Below are positions 20,690 to 32,356 of a stretch of DNA of 64,000 nt, in pieces. A program made the position numbers and the translations under genes. The first letter of the stretch is position 1, and every line of letters begins with the position of its first letter. The notes under the pieces were generated by a model. The model was given only the letters and a program-made list of their open reading frames with translations. It made no database searches and was not told the DNA's origin. This stretch comes from Prorocentrum cordatum (taxonomy: Eukaryota > Sar > Dinophyceae > Prorocentrales > Prorocentraceae), in NCBI GenBank assembly GCA_963575745.1, contig CAUYUJ010017982.1, forward strand, positions 263,913-327,912. The letters run 5' to 3'.

Positions 20690-21190
20690 TTGCAGTCACA
20701 GCCTCGGCCTCAGCCTGCCTCGGTATCAGCCTGCCTCAGCCTTAGCCTCTACCTGCCTCAACCTCAGCTTCAGCCGCAGCCTGCCTCGGCCTCAGACTCA
20801 GTCTGCCTTCAGCCTCGGCCTCAGCCTCAACCAGCCTCAGCCGCAGCCTGCATCAGCCTCAGCCTCAGCCTCAGCCTCAGCCCCAGCCTGCCTCAGCATC
20901 AGCCTGCCTCAGCGTTTGCCTCAGCCTGCCTCAGCCTCAGTCTCAGCCTCAGCCTCAGCTTCAGCCTCAAACTCAGCCTCAGCCTGCCTCAACCTCAGCC
21001 TGCCTCAGCCTCAGCCTCAGCCTCAGCCTCAGCCTGCTTCAACCTCTGCCTCAGTCCGCCTTCAGCCTCGGCCTCAGCCTCAGCCTGCCTCAGCCTCAGG
21101 CTGCATCAGCGTTTGCAGCCTCACTCAGCCTTCAGCCTCGGCCTAAGCCGCAGCCTGCCTCAGCCTCAGCCTCGGCCTCAGTCGCCTGAG
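20690..21190. repeat. CTCAGC hexamer array
   Basis: About 500 bp of cctcagcctgcctcagcctc-type repeats with 6-bp and 10-bp steps. It is the reverse complement of the GCTGAG array at 16110-16376, so the two arrays face each other across the EEP gene. The ctcagcctgc word is also the right half of M1. Confidence 0.9.
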
Positions 21191-21204
21191 GTATAGCTAT
21201 CGAA

Positions 21205-21870
21205 CGCTGTGAGCCGTGTCTCTTTTGGGGCTTAATCCATTGATAGCCGTGTCTATCTTGGGGCTGCATCCATTGATAGCAGTGTCTCTCGTGGGGCTAC
21301 ACCCATTGATGGCAGGTATCTTTGGGATGTACACCCAATGATAGCAGCGTCTCGTTTGAATATACAACACTGGAAAGCACAACTCTTGTGTAGTCCATTG
21401 ATAGCCGTGTCTAGTTTGGGGCTGCATCCATTGATAGCAGTGTCTCCTGTGGGGATACTTCCATTGATAGCAGAGTCCTTTTTGGAGCTTCATCCATTGA
21501 TAACAGTGTCTCGTTTTAAGCTAAACCCATTGATGGCAGTTACCTTTTGGATGTACATCCAATGATGGCAGCGTCTCGTTGGAATGTACAACTCTGGAAA
21601 GCACAACTCTTGTGTAGTCCATTGATAGCCGTGTCTGTTTTGGGGCTGCATCCATTGATAGCAGTGTCTCTTGTGGGGCTATTTCCATTGATAGCAGAGT
21701 CTGTTTTGGAGCTTCATCCATTGATAGGAGTGTCTCTTTTTAGGCTAAATCCATTGATGACAATTATCTTTTGGAGGTACATCCAATGATAGCAGCGCCT
21801 CGTTTGAATATACAACTCTGGAAAGCACAACTGTTGTGTAGCTGTACAGCACTTGAATATACAACTCTAG
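21205..21870 (+). repeat. M2 array (attgatagcagtgtct family)
   Basis: About 19 copies of ccattgatagcagtgtctcg-like units at about 33-36 bp spacing. A longer ~225-bp period is visible from the phrase ggaaagcacaactcttgtgt near 21370, 21595 and 21817. The 33-bp spacing keeps frames open, giving repetitive IDSSVSF-type peptides. Confidence 0.9.
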
Positions 21871-22141
21871 AATATAGAACTCTTGTGTAGCACTTCTAGG
21901 CCGCAGTAGCAGTATATCTAATACTCCCGGTCGCAATACCACTTTCCAGCGACAGATGGTGCGACATCCACGATCTGCAAACCGTTGCCACTCTGGCTCC
22001 AAAGGCCCTTTGTGCTACGCGTCTGCCATCGGACGCGCCACCGTGCCCTGCACGGACTTGCTCACCCAGTGTCACCTTGCCCTGCACGGTGCTACTCAGC
22101 CTGTGGCACCGCGCCCTGCACGGTGCTACTCAGCCTGTGTC

Positions 22142-24009
22142 ATGGTTACTTCCCCAGAGCAGCCGACGTCACCACTTGGTAGTCTCACGAAGAGCAGCGC
22201 TAAAGCCCAAGACTTCCTGGTGCGGGTATACATGCCCAGGAAGATCACATACTCCTATAAGAGCAAGCGCAATGGCCAGATGGTCGACGCAACGCGATTC
22301 ACGTGCATTCTGCTTGGCACGAACTCCGAGCACTATTGCGAGGCGACCCTCAAAGGAGCTGTAGAAGACGTGGACAACGCCCTCAAGAAATTTCTCCCGC
22401 TCACTGCGTGGAAACTATCCTCGGTCGGCCTGGGCAACCAGCAGCAGGACGTTTTTGTGCATGCGTCTGTTCGTGTGGTCGTCGACCTCAAGCTCACAAA
22501 GTGCACTCCTCTTCTGCAGAGCTCTCAGGACTCCTTGGCAGCGGCCTCGGCTCCACAGACTACTGTGGCAGACATGGTAAACATCGAGTCGCGTCGCTGC
22601 TTTGACGTCATGGCAGTGGTTCATTCAGTTTCAGACACGCGCACTCCCGTGGGCCACCCTCCAGTAGCAAATGTTCACCTCGTGGATGGCACCCTGACGA
22701 CCACGCCCAAAACAGCGGAGGCTGTGGTTGCTGTCTGGGGAACAGACAACATCAAGAAATGTCAGTCGCACACAGGCCAACCGCTGTTGTTTCTCAACGT
22801 GGCGGCCAAGTTCGAGGGCAACCTGCAGCTGAACCTGTCGCAGGATCGCGCGGTATCTGCTGAATGCTCGTGTCCCAGAATGCGGCGCAAGAGCACTTTG
22901 CGCGCGACCGGGAACAATTGACCACCAGCCATGAAGTCACATGGGACCCAGACCAAGCTGGCCAAGTTCTCACTGGAGACGCGCTCCTGTCCTGCTGTGC
23001 CTTTCTGGCGATGGCGTCGGAAGACCCGAGCGCAATCTTGCCACTCTTGTTACAGGTGAACGGGGTGAGGCTGGAGGAGCCGGAGCCCAGACATTCCGTG
23101 GTGGAGAGCAAAGGCCAGCGCATCTTCTTCACTACTACTGCCCGCGATTTGAGTGGCTCCTGCAGAGTTGCAGTCTCTCAAGCGGCAGCCTTCGCCTTGA
23201 GCGGCATTGATGCCATGTCCGAGTTCCAGCGGGCCCACGAGGCTCGAGCTATCTCTTTCCCTCCTGTGGGCAATTGCCGCATAATCCGACGCGTGCGCCA
23301 TGTGGTTGCGGGGGCGGACGGTCACGCGTCTGAGCTGACTTTTGTCCACGCGACTGTGGTTGCAGCATCCTCGCTGCAGATATCGCACGCTCCCAATACC
23401 TCTTACAATGTCATCTTGGAGATGCTGAAGCAGTGCCACGAGAGCCAGGATGCCATGCTCGCGGCACATCTCTTCGAGATACGCCCCTGCCACTTTTACG
23501 GCATGCGCGTGCAGTATGCTTCGGCAAGTGGCAGTGGTGACGCCTCTCAGCTTGCCCTGAACTGCCGATTCGCATTGGCTCTTGTTCGCGCCGCGCAGAA
23601 GTCGCGGCACGCGTCCACTGCGAGCGGCTTCCTCGTGTCTACAGTGGGTGTGAGGGACGCCTTTGGCGACGAGAATTCCGACACGATGACGATTCACGGC
23701 TACTGCTCCGTAGACAATTTGCTTTCCTTCAAAACGGACCCGCCCATCAGAGCGAAGCACAGAGTCTGCCTGTTGCTCATTACAGGCTGTTCAAAAGAGG
23801 CTATCACCGCGCACAGCGTCACCCGCATCGAGGAGACCGCAGTGACAGAGGCGCAGTGCTTCATCAAGAAAATGAGAACACTTGGCACGCGCGCAGAGCT
23901 CCAGCAGTCTGGCGACCACAAGCGAATGAATGAGTGGAACAAGACACCCGACTCAGCCAAGAAGCGCAGAGTCCTCGAAAACCACACGCCCGGAGAAAGC
24001 TCGTCATAG
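22142..24009 (+). pseudogene. RPA/OB-fold-like single-strand DNA-binding protein, one frameshift
   Basis: Two plus-strand frames join at a one-base shift near 22862. The first (ATG 22142 to TGA 22921) contains an OB-fold-like segment: FDVMAVVHSVSD, VANVHLVDGTLTTTP, AVVAVWGTDNIKKCQ, GQPLLFLNVAAKFEG and LQLNLSQD, the strand order seen in RPA70 DNA-binding domains. The second frame (22864-24009) adds about 380 residues (VTWDPDQAGQVLTGDALLSC, SYNVILEMLKQCHESQD, TMTIHGYCSVDNLLSF) ending in a basic KKRRVLENHTPGE tail. Two M1 variants (cggtgctactcagcctgtg) sit just upstream at 22090 and 22118 in the same open frame, and GDASQLA (near 23540) resembles an M1 translation. RPA-like proteins are known passengers or components of Helitrons. 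The break may be decay, an intron or a sequencing error. Confidence 0.55.
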
Positions 24010-24026
24010 GGTGCTGATGTTTGCCG

Positions 24027-24375
24027 GCGATGCTTCTCAGCTTGCTGCACATCGCGTGCCTCGCACTTTATGGCTGCTTGCTCGGCGGATTACGATTCGC
24101 CTCGCAGGCTGCCAGCGACGTCTGCCTCGCATTCACCTTCGGTGCTTCTCAGCCCTCAGTTGCTCTTGAGGGCGCCTGTGGAAGATTACTCGCTTGGGCC
24201 TGCAGTGCTTCTCAGCCGGCCATTGCTCAGGTGAGTATATGCACCGAGCTTCTGTTTGAGCACAAGAATAATGTCTTCCAGTTAGTGCTGCCGCGGCTGC
24301 TGGCAAGCTCCCCAGGCAGCTGCCCTCGCCGCCGCATGTGACTCACTTTTGCCAGCGGTACTTCTCAGCTCGCAG
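24027..24375 (+). repeat. Diverged M1 cluster after the RPA-like ORF
   Basis: Four M1-like copies follow the stop: gatgcttctcagcttgc (24029), ggtgcttctcagccctc (about 24140), agtgcttctcagccggc (about 24208) and ggtacttctcagctcgc (about 24356). All are on the plus strand. The intervening sequence is unique and shows no ORF of interest. Confidence 0.75.
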
Positions 24376-24429
24376 TTGCTTTTCCAGACGCATCGGTGCT
24401 GCGGCGGTCGACGCTGTCTCGTTAGCACA

Positions 24430-24725
24430 CAGCTCCATTATAAATAGCAGTGTTTCGTTCCAGCCTACATCCCTTCATAGCAGTGTCTCCTTTGGGCATG
24501 AGCAGTGTCTCGTTGGTGCCAATGTCTCGTTCCACCCTGCGTCCATTGATAGCAATGTCTCCTTCCAACATACATCCACTGATAGCAATGTCTCGTTCCA
24601 GCCTACATCCATTGATGACGGTGTCTCGTTCCAGCCTGCTGCTGGGTCTCGTTCCAGCCTACACCCATTGATAGCAGTGTCTCGTTCCAGCCTACATCCA
24701 TTAATAGCAGTGTCTCTTTCCAGCT
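24430..24725 (+). repeat. M2 array
   Basis: About nine units of ccattgatagcagtgtctcg with the linker ttccagcctacat, at roughly 33-bp spacing. It lies directly between the M1 cluster and the CTA array. Confidence 0.9.
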
Positions 24726-24733
24726 TGCTGTTC

Positions 24734-25078
<345 letters not shown>

Positions 25079-25079
25079 C

Positions 25080-26090
25080 TGACTCGGACGAAAAGGAAGA
25101 GGAAGAGGAGGAGGAGGAAGAGGAGGATGAGGGTGCTTCGGGGGGGGGGGGGGGGGGGGGGCTCTTGATGCCGCTTGAAGTCTTCTGGTGGTGCTCTTGA
25201 GAGCCTCTTCGAGGCCTCTTGGAAGCCTCTTCGGGCCCTCTTGGAGGCCTCTTGGAGGCCTCAGGCGCCATCTTGGAGCCATCTTGGCCCTCCTGAGGCC
25301 TCCTGAACGCCTCGTGGAGCCACGTTAGAGGAGATCGATCACAGAAGAGGGAGGTGCTACTTAACCTTGCTCAGCAGAGTCTCTCTAATGGCCTGCAGAA
25401 CCTCTCTTGGGCCGCTCTTGCAGCGCTGTTGATCGCTCTGGCGCCCGTCTTAGACCTCTCTTGAGCCCCTCTCGCAGACGGGGCGCCTAGTTGCAATCAA
25501 AAGCTCAATGCTCCATTTCATTGTCCGTGCCCATTTATGCTCAACTCCTCCTCTCTGGTTTGCATATTGAATGCACTGCTTCAGCACGCCCTGCGGTGCT
25601 TCTCAGCCTGCTAGCAACTCGCGGTGCTTCTGAGCCAGCTAGCGATGGTCATGAAATTGGGGTTGAAAAAGTTTCGACCCGCGCTGGCCCGCGGCATGGA
25701 CAAGAAAGACCTAGCCACTCCGAGGAGTGCAACTATTCAATCGCTTCGTTCATTCCGCCCGCCCATGCTGTAGCGTCGCTGGCGCTTGCTTGCGTTCTCG
25801 GGAAGGGGCCGCTCCGCGCGCGCGCGACCTGGAAATACTGGTAACCAATGGCCCGCGCTCTTAGCATGCCTCTGGCCCGTTCGGCCGGCGAATTACAGGT
25901 CGCCGCCGTGTCGCGCGGAGAGCAGCAAAGCGCTCCGCGTGCAAAGGTGCAGTCAAAGTTCCGCTTCAGATGAATGTCATATCCTCGCTGTTGGTGGGCT
26001 TGAGAATGCCAGCTAACGCATTTGAGCGCTGCCTGTACAAAGATGCCCTGGCTCGCTCTCGCGCTCGCAGTGTTCCTCAGCTTGCGAGTG
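25080..26090. other. Low-complexity and unique interval with two M1 copies
   Basis: 25080-25160 is gagga-rich and ends in a G20-like run. 25170-25470 is built from imperfect ctcttggaggcct words. 25490-26090 is unique and holds an exact M1 (25595), a diverged one (ggtgcttctgagccagc, 25623) and agtgttcctcagcttgc (about 26070). Short ORFs exist but none is convincing. Confidence 0.6.
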
Positions 26091-26091
26091 A

Positions 26092-27060
26092 AGACATGTT
26101 TTTTTTTTCGCATGTGGTGCATGTGCAGCAAAGCAGCCCCGTGATTGCATATGTTCGGGCATCGCTTCTCTCAATGGTAATGTGGATTTCAAGCTGTTGT
26201 CTGAATTCGCCTCAGGGATCCGCTCTCCAGATAACCCCGTGCACCAACCGTTTGACCCCGACGACCAACGCAAACTGCAAGCATCGCTGGAAAAGGGTGC
26301 CGCGGTGCTTCTCAGCCTGCGCACTTCGCACAGCACGAGTGTTTTGGTGCGTTGCCGCCACCTGGTGCGTCTAATCTACGTTGCTTCCATGACGGGCTTG
26401 GCAGCAACTGTGGATGCTGCAGCGCCATGCCTAGCTACGAACAACTTGCAAGGCCTCAGGCGCCACCTCGACACCGCAAAGGTTGATCACCGTGGTGGCC
26501 AGCACCCGGGAAAGATTTGTCGCGGCAACATTGCGGTGCACCTTCTTCAACTCATGCGCGCCATTGGCAACGCGATGGCGCACCTGCTTTCCTCGTGCAC
26601 GCCCTCGCTGCCGACCATCCAGCGGCGACAGGTGCTCCTCACCCTTGTCCAATTGGTCTTCCAACTGGCAAACAAGCGCGAGTACGAGGTCGATGGATGC
26701 GGACCATACAAATGCAAACAACTCTTGGAAATCACCATGCTGGCGGGACTGAGTTCCAAACTGACAGTGCCGCATTTGTTGCTTGGAGATCTCCTGGCTT
26801 TGAATGGTCGGTAGCCGGTTCCAGCCGGATCACGCCGTGCCCTGCGACGCATCATGCCCGGCATGACCACGAAGACTCGCGAGCAGCAGGCTTTGAAAGC
26901 GATATCTTTGACACTCGGCTCTGGCAGTAATGGCAAGTCCGTTCCTGTCTGCACCATATCAGCAATGTTGTGCTTCTGGAATGAGCACAATAATAACGTG
27001 CTGCACTGGGTGCCGGAGTGGAAGCCCAAGGTGCTGCCGCGCCAAGCGGCGAGCCGCTGA
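26092..27060 (+). pseudogene. Unrecognised helical protein with an in-frame TAG
   Basis: A frame open from 26092 reaches a TAG at 26812-26814 and then continues in the same frame to TGA at about 27058. There is no ATG near the 5' end; the first good match to protein starts around DFKLLSEFASGIRSPDNPV. Helical segments include NIAVHLLQLMRAIGNAMAHL, RRQVLLTLVQLVFQLANKRE and CKQLLEITMLAGLSSKLTVP. After the TAG come KTREQQALKAISLTLGSGSN and WNEHNNNVLHWVPEWKPKVL. M1 at 26304 is read here as AVLLSLR, a different frame from the usual GASQPA. I do not recognise the family. A missing 5' exon would explain the lack of ATG. Confidence 0.45.
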
Positions 27061-27100
27061 ATCGGTGCCCTCACCGCCGCGGTTGTCTCACTTTTGCCTG

Positions 27101-27620
27101 CGGTGCTTCTCAGCCCGCAGTTGCTTGTCTTGACGCGTCGGTGCTGATGGGGCAGCACCGATGCCTTTGCAATCAATTTGGTTATTCTGACGCGTCTCCA
27201 CTTGCAGACAAATAAATGATTGATAGCAGTGTCTCGTTTCCGCACAAGTCCTCTGTTCATCCAGTGACTTGTGTGCACACGTATCCAGTATCGATAACAC
27301 TGCCCCGCTTGCGGACATGTCTAGCGTTGATATCAACGTCTCGTTTGCACACAGTTCCACTATTCATAGCAATGTCTCGTTGACACATATCGAGATTGAT
27401 AGCTATGTTTTTCCCCCGAAGCGTGTGTCTTTTATTCAAAATTACATCAATTGATAGCAGTGTCTCCTTTGGGAATACGCCCATTGATAGCAATATCTCG
27501 TCTCGAGATATAGATGCCGATGTCCCTCTCGGAGATAACTCCATTGATTGCAGCGTCTCCTTTGGGGCTAAATCCATTAATAGCAGCGCCTCGTCTGAAT
27601 ATACAATTATCCAAGGCACT
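27101..27620 (+). repeat. M1 copy followed by an M2 array
   Basis: ggtgcttctcagcccgc at about 27103 is followed from 27215 by about ten M2 units (attgatagcagtgtctcgtt, with variants). This is the same order as after the RPA-like ORF. The ORFs over it are repeat-derived. Confidence 0.85.
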
Positions 27621-27757
27621 GACTCGTTCAAAGAAAGCAACTGAAAACGAAGCGGAAGAGGAGAGGAAACTGGGAGGAGAAGCTGGGTGGGGGTGCCTGT
27701 GGTGCCTCTAGTGATTGTGGCGCCTGGCGTGTCTGTGGTGACTGCCTTGCTGGCTGC

Positions 27758-27763
27758 TATTAT

Positions 27764-27796
<33 letters not shown>

Positions 27797-27797
27797 G

Positions 27798-27833
<36 letters not shown>

Positions 27834-27850
27834 GTTGTTGTTGCTACTGT
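27758..27850. repeat. (ACT)n trinucleotide array
   Basis: About 75 bp of act repeats followed by a short gttgttgtt stretch. It completes the ORF, M1, M2, trinucleotide order for the preceding ORF. Confidence 0.95.
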
Positions 27851-27901
27851 TCCTGTACTGATTGTACAAATCAGCATGCGACAGGAGCCATAGCCACGAG
27901 T

Positions 27902-29005
27902 TTGCTCGAGATCCACCTGCGCGCCCAGTCGCGGCGGTGCTCCTCAACCTGCTTTGCCGCAGTGGCTGGGCGCGACAAGGTGGAGTCGTCCCCGCCACCC
28001 CCGCCACCACGCGATGTCCCGGAAGAGCCTCTGCTGCTTCCCCCTGGGCCGCCCCCTCGCCCCGGTTTCGACGCGGTGTTTGAGCAGGCGCACCTTGAAG
28101 AGATTCCCCGTGCCCAAGGCATGGGTGGCAAGACCGCCTGCCAATGGCAGCGCACGCTGCGAACACAGTGCATTGCCAACGATGTATCCTTCACAGACGT
28201 GACAAACGGCCCGTTGCACGATTGGAAGCAACTGCTTCGGTCTGCCGATCCAGGTTTCGCTGCCCGCATCATCGGCCAGGGCATCGCCTGCGTTGTCTTT
28301 CGCATCATCGAGACCGAGCGCGACCCAAAATACTCCAACACGGATGGCCACGGCAGGCATTGCTTCGAGTTCCTTCGCGCGGACGGCTCAGCCATGCGCT
28401 TGCATTATCACAGGCGCGGACAACCCGATGAGCCCACCTATATCGGTCCACCACGCGGCGCTGCTCAGCTTGCGATGCCTAGCGCTGCCGCAACTCAGCC
28501 TGATGTGCGTGGCGGCGGCGCTGCTCAGCCTGCCGTGCCTGGCGGTGATGCTCCACTGCTTTTCACACTAGAGCACCTGCAAGAGGCCGCCCGCTCGCGC
28601 CAGACTGTAGGCCGCGACGAAGCCAGCGCTGCTCTACAAACGCTGTTGCACTACCACCATGGCGAAACTGCCCCAGGTGCTGTTGACATCACCGATGGTT
28701 CAGGTTTTGGCTGGCTTCGATGGGTTGCGCAGATCGAGGGTGCGCGCGACGTCATCCGGGATGGCGTCCACAGGGTGTGCGTTGTCCGCTGGACTCCGTA
28801 CTGGGCCCCAGAGGCAGTCTTCTGCTACGGCAACAACACGCACAGAACACTGGTGCCTCGCAAGGCGCGATACACAGGCCCATGGACACAGACGCGCTTT
28901 AGGATGTACAGTGACGCCAAGTGGGTCACAGAGCCGTTGCTGTCTGCGGCCCCTGTGGCAGCTACGCCGTGGCTGTTGCTGCGGGATCAGGTGACCTGGG
29001 AGTGA
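27902..29005 (+). CDS. Unrecognised 367-codon ORF with Ala/Gln/Pro M1-derived segment
   Basis: The frame has no ATG at its 5' end; the first in-frame ATG is near 28121 (MGGKTACQWQRTLRTQCIAN), a plausible start. Visible features are a Pro-rich N-terminal stretch, a segment with DWKQLLRSADPGFAARIIGQ and VVFRIIETERDPKYSNTDGH, a linker with GAAQLAMP, ATQPDVRGG and GAAQPAVPGG (two M1-type copies read in frame), then QEAARSRQTVGRDEASAALQ and a Trp-rich C-terminus (GFGWLRWVAQIEGARDVIRD, RWTPYWAPEAVFCYGNNTHR). The DNA upstream is a trinucleotide array. No known family is recognised. The even, non-repetitive composition suggests real coding sequence. Confidence 0.6.
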   Translation: MLEIHLRAQSRRCSSTCFAAVAGRDKVESSPPPPPPRDVPEEPLLLPPGPPPRPGFDAVFEQAHLEEIPRAQGMGGKTACQWQRTLRTQCIANDVSFTDVTNGPLHDWKQLLRSADPGFAARIIGQGIACVVFRIIETERDPKYSNTDGHGRHCFEFLRADGSAMRLHYHRRGQPDEPTYIGPPRGAAQLAMPSAAATQPDVRGGGAAQPAVPGGDAPLLFTLEHLQEAARSRQTVGRDEASAALQTLLHYHHGETAPGAVDITDGSGFGWLRWVAQIEGARDVIRDGVHRVCVVRWTPYWAPEAVFCYGNNTHRTLVPRKARYTGPWTQTRFRMYSDAKWVTEPLLSAAPVAATPWLLLRDQVTWE

Positions 29006-29023
29006 TCTCTGGCTAGCGGACGT

Positions 29024-29125
29024 GGTGCTTCTCAGCCTGCGCTCGTGTGTAGCGCAATGCCGTGGTCTGCACTCGCGCGGTGCTTCTCAGCCTGCACTTG
29101 TGTGGTGCTTATCAGCCTGCACTCG
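29024..29125 (+). repeat. M1 cluster downstream of the 27.9-kb ORF
   Basis: Exact M1 copies at 29024 and 29079 and a one-mismatch copy (ggtgcttatcagcctgc) at about 29105 lie within 100 bp after the stop. No M2 array follows here; the next repeat is a TAC array. Confidence 0.92.
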
Positions 29126-29284
29126 TTTGTAGTCGTGGGTAGTGAGATACGGGGCGCCTCTGTATGCATATTGCATGCAGTTTTGCTGCTGCGCAAACGA
29201 TGGCGCATACCAACGCATTAAGGAGAGCATGCAGAGCGATGAAAACACTGGTACAGATACTCGTTGCAGAGCCTGCATCTTACT

Positions 29285-30920
<1,636 letters not shown>

Positions 30921-31018
30921 GATGTCCTCGTCTGTGGTGTCTGGGTGTCTGGAGTTTGGAGCACCACGCCAACGCGCAGCAAGCATCACCGTCACCACCG
31001 TCATCATGACGATTCCTG

Positions 31019-31399
31019 CGCTGGTTCAAATGTCCCTCCGTGGCTCCTCCCGATTTGTGCCGCGGCGGCGTCTGCTTGCGCGCGGCGGGAGTCATGGCGG
31101 CCTCAGGCGGAGCTGCCCGTGGCAGCGGCGGCGACCGCTTGCGAGCCGCATTGGCAGACGGTGATGGTTGTGCTTCTCAGCCCGCCACGCAGGAACTCGT
31201 CAATGCGATTTTACAGCTAGGCCACCTGCCTACTCAATCGAATCCCTCGAGCGCGGAGGAGAAGCGGCTTGCCGCGGGCTTCAGCAGAGCACAGAAAGCA
31301 GGGGCGCTGAGTTCGCAGCAGGAGGCGCAGCTCTGCGCGCTGCAGCCTGCCACGAGGTTTCAACCAGAACACTATGACGGGGCGCTGATTATCATTTAA
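31019..31399 (+). CDS. Short ORF with one helicase-associated-like repeat
   Basis: The protein-like part begins near MAASGGAARGSGGDRLRAAL and ends at 31399. An M1 variant (tgtgcttctcagcccgc, about 31168) is read as CASQPA. The rest (ELVNAILQLGHLPTQSNPSS, EKRLAAGFSRAQKAGALSSQ, EAQLCALQPATRF) has the same pattern as the 60-residue repeats near the start of the Rep protein at 37.8 kb: L-x2-hG-x-hP, then E-x2-LA, then L-x2-L. It may be an isolated exon or a detached N-terminal piece of a related gene. Confidence 0.45.
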   Translation, partial: RWFKCPSVAPPDLCRGGVCLRAAGVMAASGGAARGSGGDRLRAALADGDGCASQPATQELVNAILQLGHLPTQSNPSSAEEKRLAAGFSRAQKAGALSSQQEAQLCALQPATRFQPEHYDGALIII

Positions 31400-31739
31400 C
31401 CCTATCGATTAGCTACTTCTTCTTGGGTTTTGGGGGACATTCGAGGGTTACCTTCGAATTTCCCAAGAATCTCAATACGTTCTGAAACTAAATTAAATGC
31501 AATATTATTATTTTGGGGCTGGCCTGGGGCTTGAAATTACCAGGTAACCCTGAAATTTCCGAAGAAGAATAAAAGCTTCAAATTATTATTCTTGGCGTGC
31601 GCGGTCCTGCTGCTTTAGCATGGAGGGTGAATTTGAGGCGCGCAACGTGAATTATTCTTGGCTGGGCGGGTGGCAAGGAGGGTTTCCCTGAATTTGCCGG
31701 TGGGGGACAGCCTATCGGGGGAAGCCTATGGAAGCCTGT

Positions 31740-32320
31740 GAAGGGCGGCCTGCGAGGGGCAGACTCTGGGAATCCTTGGGGATCCCTTGGGAATCCCTAA
31801 GGAATTTCTAAGGAATCCTTAGGAATCCCCAGGGCATCCACAAGAATCCCAAGGGAATCCTAAGGAATCCCGAGGGCATCCCTAGGAATCCCTAGGGAAT
31901 CCCTAGGAATCCTTAAGGGCTCCTCAAGAATCCTAAGGGAATCCTGAGGGATCCCTTGGGAATCGTCAGGAATCCCTCAGGAATCCTTTGGAATCCCTAA
32001 CGTGTCGTTAAGAATCCCCGCGGACTCCAGAAACCCTCGGGAATCCTTATGGCTCCCTCGGGAATCCAAGAGAATCCCTGCGGAATCCTTGGGATTCAAA
32101 GCGGAATCTTCAAGAGTCCCTCGGGAATCCTGAGGAATCTCTCGGCGTTCCCAAAGAATCCCTTCGGAAATCCTCAGGAATCCTTCGGGGATCCTGCGGG
32201 GTCCTCAGGGAATCTTTGGGATTCCCTCGGGGCTTCTTAGGAATCCCTGGTGAATCCCAAAGAATCCCTAGGGCACCCTAAGGAAGCCCAAGGGGAACCT
32301 CAGGAATCCCTAGGACATGG
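31740..32320. repeat. Degenerate ggaatccct tandem repeat
   Basis: About 580 bp of 10-14 bp words such as aggaatccct, agggaatcct and caagaatccc, without stable period. 31400-31740 is AT-richer unique sequence with repeated aatttcc and attattattctt words and no gene seen. Confidence 0.85.
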
Positions 32321-32356
32321 CCCGGCGCCCTCCGAGGAATCCAGATGACTGCCACC

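Noticed and set aside
21197-21789. Short ORFs with NETLLSM or PLIAVSVLGLHPLIAVS-like repeats
   Set aside because: Translations of the M2 array.
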